Shown in pieces: positions 57,595-64,000 of a stretch of DNA of 64,000 nucleotides. The stretch's first letter is position 1. Each line of letters begins with the position of its first letter. The stretch comes from Kappaphycus alvarezii (lineage: Eukaryota; Rhodophyta; Florideophyceae; Gigartinales; Solieriaceae): NCBI GenBank assembly GCA_002205965.3, contig NADL03000775.1, forward strand, positions 620,001 to 684,000, read 5' to 3'. A program made the position numbers and the translations under genes. The notes below the pieces were generated by a model. That model saw nothing but the letters and a program-made list of their open reading frames with translations. It was not told where the DNA came from and made no database searches.

Positions 57595-60500
57595 CTATTC
57601 TTTCTCAGTCGAAACAAACTCGCTACGTTTTAACTTGATCTTCCCAATCGGCCTCACATTCCCGCCCACTCCTTCCGCTCGTCTATTACCCATTCCATTC
57701 ACTTCTACATACTCATCTTCAAATTCCGGCTCCCTCTCCAAATATTCCCCTCCCTCCTCTCTGTGCCGTTTCCGCTTTTTCTTCTTCTTCGACCCTTCCT
57801 CACCCTCTTCCCGACTTCTCTTTTTGTTCTTCTTTTTCTTCTTCTTCTTTACTTCCCCCTTTCTTGCAAACCCTTCCCCACCCTCATCCTCTCTCCCAAT
57901 TTCCCCTCTCTCATATTCAACCTGAGCCCGCCTTGTTTCTCCATCCTCCCCGTGTCTTTCCATGTCCTCCTCTCCTGACACCTTTTCTTTCCATGCCCGC
58001 TTAAAGTATCCAGCGTCCTCTCTATCCATGGGATGCCATCCAAACCGACTCCCCAAATCACCACCCTTGGACGTCCCTCCGTCACCCTGACTTTCGCCAT
58101 CGCCTCCACTCTTGCCACTATCAAGTCCCACTGCCACGCTCCTTGGCACCGACTTTGGCACACTCCGTGGCACACTCCGTGGAATACTCACCCCCGCAGA
58201 TTGTACACTCCCCGTACTCTTGGCCACTCTCCTTGGTACGCTTCTCGGCACACTGCTGGGCACACTCTTTGATACACTTCCACCTACACTTTTCGGCACG
58301 CTCCTTGGAATACTCTTGGGAACACTCTTCGGGATACTCTTGGCCACGCTCTTCGGAACACTCTTTGGCACGCTTCTTGGGATACTCTTGGCCACACTTT
58401 TCGGTACACTCTTTGGCACGCTCTTCGGAATACTCCTTGGCACGCTCAACGGCACGCTCGTCGGAACACTTGTTGCAACACTCTTCGCCACGCTCTTTGG
58501 CACGCTCTTCGGGATGCTTTTTGGAATAGTCCTCGGCAAACTCGCCGCAACGCTTTTCGGAATGCTCTTGGGCACGCTCTTGGGCACACTTTTTGGGATG
58601 CTCTTGGGAATCCTCAGTGCCACGCTATTCGGTACACTCCTCGGCATCCCACTCGCTGCGCCCTTCGCAACACTCTTTGGTACACTTTCTGGCACGCTCT
58701 TGGGTATACTCCGCGGTATCGTGATCGGCTTCAACTTTGGAACACTCACCGGCGATGCGAGGGCCACTGACGGTGATGGCGTACTCCGAAGTGCAGGCAT
58801 CGGTAAACTCTTGGGCACAATCGGAGGTATACTCTTCGATAGAGAGCTTCCCAATTTTCGATTACCAGATCCTTGGGGTTCACTCCGGGGCAACCGAAAT
58901 GTACCACTGAGCGGTTTCTCGATCTTGGGACTTAATGGCCGCGTCGGACTCTTCGGGCCTGTCGAAAAGTTCACCTGAGATGGCCTCTTAATTTCGACTG
59001 CGCCCTCATCGTCCACGTCGATGGCACGGACGTTTTCATTCTTCGCTCCAGGCAACACAATCTCAACGTCCTTGGCGTGAGGAACGGCCTCAACATCTTT
59101 CCTCATAGCGTTCTTTCGTTTGCTACTCTTTGAACTCTTCCCTGTTTTGGAGCCCTTGCCACTCTTTGTCGGTTTCAAAGCCTTCATAGGCCTCATAGGT
59201 TGTGCCGCCTCGGGAAGGACAACGCACTTGTTTGTCTTGATTGGCACAATCTCCTTAGGACAACGCTTCCCAAGGCTCCCTCCGGATGCAGAGAAGTACT
59301 GCCGTTGTAATGCAACATACTCCGTTTCCGAGGGAAGACAAACAGGTACCCCAATACCCCACGCAATCTTTGAGAGACGCATTGCAGAGGCTCGAACCCT
59401 ACGGTCCGAATCCCCCACGCAGAGCCGTAAAACTCGCACGCAGAACTGCATCGCCCTGTTCGTGTGTCTTCGCAACGCCTGTGCCAGAGGGGAAGTTTCC
59501 CATGATGCGTTAGCGGCCGCGTCACCCAGTGCGTCCAGCAGTCTGCAGCGGAGCAGAGGCGGCTCGATAAAACCCCACACGTGATGCCCTTCTTTGTCGT
59601 CCTGTCCATGATTATGCAGCGTGAGTAGGTCTCCATTGGAGCTATGTCGATCACATCGTGCAATAATCCATAAGGCTACGCCGATATCTCCAGCGTAAAG
59701 TCTCGCGAGACAACTTAACGCAGTTATTCTTACATCAAGCGGGCACTCTCTGCCACAAAGCGCATAAAGCTGACGCAGAAGAGTTTGATTTGTACTGAAT
59801 CGGCCCGAGAGATTAGATTTTGACAAATTGCCCCTCTCCTTCCTATCCTCCGATACCATCTTAGCCAGTTCAATATCGGCAAGCGCGTTCGCGACTGCAG
59901 AAGAGACTTCACGAGAACTTGAAGGCAACAGCTCTTCGATTGAACGGTATCGCTCAAGCTGCCTGCGCATGGAATCAGTCGTAGGGACACGATCCTCCCC
60001 AGCACTCCTGTGCCTCTCATCATCAAGACAGTACACTGCTACTTTCCCGCACGTGCTTACCAAGTCCACGACATAGTGTTCATCATCAAATTCATTTCCG
60101 GTGTTATCATTTGTAGAAAGTATCCATGAAAGAAACTGCGTCGCTTCCACAGGAATCGAGCCATCCGGACGAAGAGACGATCTGGAATCATTTTCTCGGG
60201 CACCCGCGACTGCCCTCAGCATTGCTCGTTTCACAAAGTAGTTCGACATATTAGAAAAGCTATTTGGTCGAAGTAAACCTCGGTTTGTTGTTTTCCGACC
60301 TGTATAGCATGATTTGAAGTAAGTCAGCAGCATGTTGAGACCTCCTTCACATCTGGCAAGGACAGTCGCTGCCTCGCACGCACGCGCCAGTAAATCTGTT
60401 CGTCCTCCAACAATATCAGAAGCGCCTTCGCAGAGGTTTCTGACCTGAACATTGATAAACCACGGCAGGCTTCAAACTGACCAACTGCATCGCGTTCCCC

Positions 60501-62687
60501 CTTTAACAATGCCGTCCACGAATCACCATTCTGTCTGACCTCTACATCCTTGCATACTTCCGCCTCTGGGTCTACCCGAACCCACAACACCGGTGATGCT
60601 CGTACAGGATTCTCATTGAATTCTTTTTCTGCTTGCGCTGCTGACTTGTGCTTTGCCCGCCTCGAGTGACAAGGAAGTTCCCCTGAGTAGATAGGGTCGC
60701 AAATCTCAATAGTGTGGTCGGATGCCCCTTCTATCTCCATGACTCTTATGTGCAAGGATCCCGTGAAGAGCAACCCTTCTCCTCCGCTATATTGCATACC
60801 GTTTAAAACTCCCTCCTGCTTCAAAACAAAATCAAGAACATGCTTGCGTGGGTTATATGTATAGCCGATCTTCCATCGGGGTACCCCTGCAGATGATGCC
60901 CAGTGTCTAACCATACTTCTAAGATCAGTTCCGCATATAGCTCGAAGTCGCTTTAGGAAAGGACCAACACTCACCCCTTGCTGGGCCTCATCAAATCCAG
61001 TTGAAACGACTGAGCTTCCGCCGTGTTCGGGTCCATTTCCATTGAGGTCCGAAAGAACACGTTGTTGAATCTGGTCGTGTGCCGCTCCGTTTCCGTTCAG
61101 AAAACTTGTACCGCGTCTCTGCTTTGCAAGAACGTTCTCGTGCGCTTTGACAAGCGCTATTGTTACACTCTTTCCTTCAGCAACGATATCTCGCAAGGCG
61201 CGGCGAAGAACTTCGATGCCAATCCGACGTTCGATCATATACACAATAACGTGGGATCTTCTCCTAACTGCATCCAGTGTGGCAGCAGTTGAGCGATCAA
61301 GCCTTGTGCCGGAAAGGTCCACAGATTTCTCTTTCCGAAGCTCGTCCATAACATCCATGATACGAAATCGATACCAGTTGCGTCCGAGAATGGCTTGCAG
61401 CCCGAGAGCTGTCACATGGGAAGCTAAGCCCATAATCAGCCAGCCATCCTCCCCTGACCGAGGACGAAGAAAGCGACCAAAGTAGGACATGACTAGTCCC
61501 GACATGACGGCTTCCCTTGCAAGCAGTCCTTCGTCAATCGCCCTTCTATTGTGCAGCAAGTCTCTGGAATACACAATTACACCACCGGCGCCAGTCACGG
61601 TGGTTTCTACCTTTTTTCCTTGAGATCCAACGAAAAGATGTTTGAACGAACAAGTTGGAGGGTCCGCCCCAAAGTAGTCACGACAAAACGCGAGGGCCTT
61701 GGCAAAGAGTGGAGGACTGGTATATACAAGCTCTTTTGCGTAGCCGGGCAGACAGAAGTGAGTTACTGTATTTGGCAATGCGGGGTCGGGTAATGCTACA
61801 AACGGGCCGACAGCCAGTATAATCTCTGATGGATGCGAGGGCGCACAAGAGCGATACTTGAAAAGCTTGACTGGTTTGTCGGGGTCCTCGTCAGACATGA
61901 GATCATGGTCGGAGAAAAGAAGAGTTTCGACGAGTTCGCCAGAGGCGACGACGACCAAATCAGGATCCACCGCGATATCAAAGTCGATAAGGTAGCGATC
62001 ACACCAATCCATTGAATCGATACAGGGCATCCAGAAGCGCGCCATTCCAAACCTACTCTCGGTCAGCAGATAAACAGGGTCGATGACATCATTCGGCGCA
62101 TCGCGATTGCCGTAGAACATGGCGCCAGCGGACGGGTCCAGAACCTCATATTCTATGGACAGGTTAAGAATGGGAAGTTGGTCAAGCGGTACTGCCGGGG
62201 CCGCATTGGGATCGACAAAATCCTCCACTGCACTGGTGGGTCTCGCGTGGTCGAAGGCCTGTTTGAGTTCGTCGATGATATCCGCGGAGATGTTGACAGG
62301 GAGGTCGACGACGAGCTCACCTTGCGCGGCGGCGGCGTCGTCGCGTAGACGCATAGAGTGATCAATGTCATCGATGCGATGGTGAGTTGATTGAGAAGAT
62401 ACGGCGCGAAGTAACTCGTCATCATCAAGAGGACTGAGATGACGAAAGGGAGCTCTTTGCTTGTTGAAGCGGCACGATTTGACACGACAACGACGTAAGT
62501 TGAGGGCAACATTGACAAATTGATAGTTGAGTGCGACAAGGTCAAAAGATGCACTTCCCCAAATGGCGCGACGGTTGAGATCGACGTAAATCTTGGTATG
62601 TTGACGTAAGATGCGCCAGCCTCTGGCCAATTCAAGTTGATGAAAGATGGGAGGTTTGAACTTTTCGGCCTTTGCGGACGCTACCAT
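57595..62687 (-). CDS. TAF2: TFIID subunit TAF2 with SVP-repeat and lysine-rich tail
   Basis: Two long frames, 62687-60324 and 60333-57595, join when one G is added at 60341-60342 (DVKEGLNMLLTYFKS), giving about 1,695 residues. The N-terminal half is the M1-aminopeptidase-like body: FHQLELARGWRILRQHTKIY, ARFWMPCIDSMDWCDRYLID, FKHLFVG and EDGWLIMGLASHV. The segment corresponding to the zinc motif is REAVMSGLVMSYF, with no HExxH, as known for TAF2. The second frame continues the HEAT-like part (NDNTGNEFDDEHYVVDLVST; ALSCLARLYAGDIGVALWII). The last 550 residues are disordered: a (K/R)S(V/I)P repeat of about 200 residues, a K-rich run and IGKIKLKRSEF at the end. TAF2 binds initiator DNA within TFIID. 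ATG 62685-62687 is the start. Confidence 0.92.
58135..58735 (-). repeat. 12-bp minisatellite coding KSVP repeats in TAF2
   Basis: A degenerate 12-base unit (plus strand GGCACACTCTTT-like) recurs roughly 45-50 times, encoding K-S-V-P, K-S-I-P, R-S-V-P and K-S-V-A tetrapeptides. Many third-base differences between units show that the protein pattern is kept while the DNA diverges. Confidence 0.85.
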
Positions 62688-63908
62688 AGCGTGGGGGGCG
62701 AGTAGCGAGATGGCTTATGGGCGGGGCAGTAGGCACGACAGAGGTTGAGGGTAATGTGCGTGAGCGTGCGAGGCGAAGCGAATGCGGAAGCGTGAGCGCA
62801 ACCGTCTGTCGCCGGTGCGGTGAACCAAGTGCATTCGGTGGGTTCGGCGCGACGGCCGAGAATAAATCCACTAGAGTGGAAGGGAGGAAGGTAGACGAGT
62901 GATGAGACTTGGAATTGGCAGTAGCGGGCGAGCGAGGATAGGGGTGGAACCCGGAAGGTTGAGGGGGGGAAGTTGGGGGCGGAGAGGTGCGGTGGTTTGG
63001 GGTCGGAAGAGACCCGCAAGGATGATACGACGGTTGGCGGACGGCAGGGGGGAGGAAATCGTAGGTATGGATAGAAATCAAGAGGCAAGCCTGTCGAATG
63101 TTGACGAGGAGGTAGACATTAGGGTAGCAAAAAGTCGGCGCAAAACAGCAAGAGTCATCGCCAACAAAGCGGAGAGAACAAAAATCAACAACCTTTTAAA
63201 TTTTTACCGACATATTTCACACCGATAACTATTTTTTATTGGTCATACTTTGATGAAAAGTAAATTCCAAAGTTAAAATGTTTCATTTTATAAACCATTA
63301 GTGCAAGATTTCAATTTATTGCATTTTCTGAAAAAAGTTTCTGGGTGTTGTGGAACATCCTTTCCTTACAGAAAGAATATAGAAAAATTCTAAGAGATTC
63401 CAGTGTTGGCGGAATTACAGAAGATGACAATGATTTAATAAACTTGGTTATTGAAAACAAGATTACAGTTCAATACCGTATAGTGACCCCAATGTTGTTG
63501 TTACTGTACTGCACCAATGTTTAGCCTTGGCAAGTCTTGCATGCATGTACTCTGTACTGTCCTGTGCAGTACATTCTGGAAGTACTGTACAGTACTTTCT
63601 TTACTGTACAGTCGAGAGGGTGCTGGAGACTTCAAGCTTCCAACACGTGTATAGTGCACTTTGCTGGACTAAACTTGTGAAAGGCTTTACTTTACAGTGA
63701 CGTACAGTTGCAATGGTTGTCTAATGGTCTTACAGAGTCCCTCTTTCCCGCTCAAAAGCGGTCCGCATCTCGAAGAGCGTCCTGCCAATTGCATCTATCA
63801 ACGACTTTGCTTGGTCGTAATAGCCTTCCAACCAAGCACATCGGCCGATAACACAAGCAGCGAATGCCACTGTCGCAGACTAGGTGCAGGCAACGAATCT
63901 GAATAACA
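62688..63908. promoter_or_regulatory. Divergent spacer between TAF2 and E2 genes
   Basis: 62688-63230 is GC-rich with unassigned open frames on both strands. 63231-63490 is AT-rich. A dense GTAC cluster follows: TTACTGTACTGC (63501), GTACTCTGTACTGTCC (63548), GTACTGTACAGTAC (63582), TTACTGTACAGTCG (63602) and ACGTACAGTTG (63700). A short minus segment (about 63885 to a TAA at 63730-63732; words WLEGYYDQAKSLIDAIG and TLFEMRTAFERER) looks coding and follows an AG, but lies in the E2 leader and has no start; it may be a terminal exon or chance. Confidence 0.4.
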
Positions 63909-64000
63909 ATGAACCGAAGCATGGCGAATCGTCGTATGAAGCGTGAGCTTGAGATTCTGTCTCGTGGCGGGGCCGCGCCGGGTATAGCTGCATGGCCCCG
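63909..64000 (+). CDS. Ubiquitin-conjugating enzyme E2, N-terminus only
   Basis: ATG 63909 (or in-frame ATG 63921) opens MNRSMANRRMKRELEILSRG then GAAPGIAAWP and runs off the window. The R-x-x-K-E-L helix followed by a P-G-I loop and W is the start of the UBC fold; the P-G-I-x-x-W spacing is closest to UBE2T-type enzymes, which I offer only as a possibility. The catalytic cysteine lies beyond the edge. Confidence 0.65.
   Translation, partial: MNRSMANRRMKRELEILSRGGAAPGIAAWP

Noticed and set aside
58112-58978. 288-codon plus-strand frame of TLFGTLLGILLGT-type repeats inside TAF2
   Set aside because: It is the antisense of the KSVP minisatellite; the minus frame continues the TAF2 protein on both sides.
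1860-60342. Programmed -1 frameshifting as a novel genome-wide recoding system
   Set aside because: The sites lack a shared slippery heptamer or following structure and share only being homopolymers, which fits sequence error better.
1-64000. CRISPR array, bacterial operon or phage content
   Set aside because: No regularly spaced identical repeats were seen; the gene content, an intron and eukaryote-specific subunits show nuclear DNA.

Overview
The window is nuclear DNA from a eukaryote with compact, mostly intronless genes. It carries parts of TFIID (TAF2), Mediator (MED27-like), probably RNA polymerase III (RPC7-like) and the spliceosome (RBMX2/IST3), plus TTC27, an LYR-motif protein, an organophosphate antiporter and a bacterial-type rRNA methyltransferase with an organelle-like leader. 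Short intergenic gaps, only one firm intron and bacterial/plastid-type genes suggest an alga. A florideophyte red alga is my best guess, but this is inference and no marker gene settles it.

Layout: 1-6.5 kb is a gene island (tail-anchored LRR protein, type I membrane protein, RlmL-like methyltransferase). 6.5-38.4 kb is a gene-poor, AT-richer block of about 31 kb. It holds a decayed hAT transposon (14.3-17.5 kb) containing a tRNA-like SINE candidate, fragments that look like reverse transcriptase, a candidate solo LTR, an old ~115-bp tandem array (29.7-30.6 kb) and a few orphan exon-like stretches. 39.2-64 kb is a dense gene island: EamA/DMT transporter, LRR-type remnant, MED27-like, ankyrin protein, OPA/GlpT-like antiporter, RPC7-like, S4 protein, RBMX2, TTC27, LYR protein, TAF2 and the first codons of a ubiquitin-conjugating enzyme.

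Two properties run through the whole window. First, almost every recognisable gene is interrupted by apparent one-base frameshifts. In nearly all cases the open frame returns if one base is added to a short homopolymer, usually G or C. I read these as consensus deletions in the assembly rather than decay, so genes are annotated across them and the positions are given. Second, the spaces between genes are studded with palindromic GTAC/TACAGTAC motifs, singly, as hairpins or as a (GTACA)n microsatellite. I saw few in recognised coding sequence.

Several real genes are invisible as single open frames: the LYR protein (two exons, two missing bases), the ankyrin protein, the LRR remnant at 41.7 kb, a candidate two-exon gene at 7.2-7.8 kb and the E2 enzyme at the right edge.
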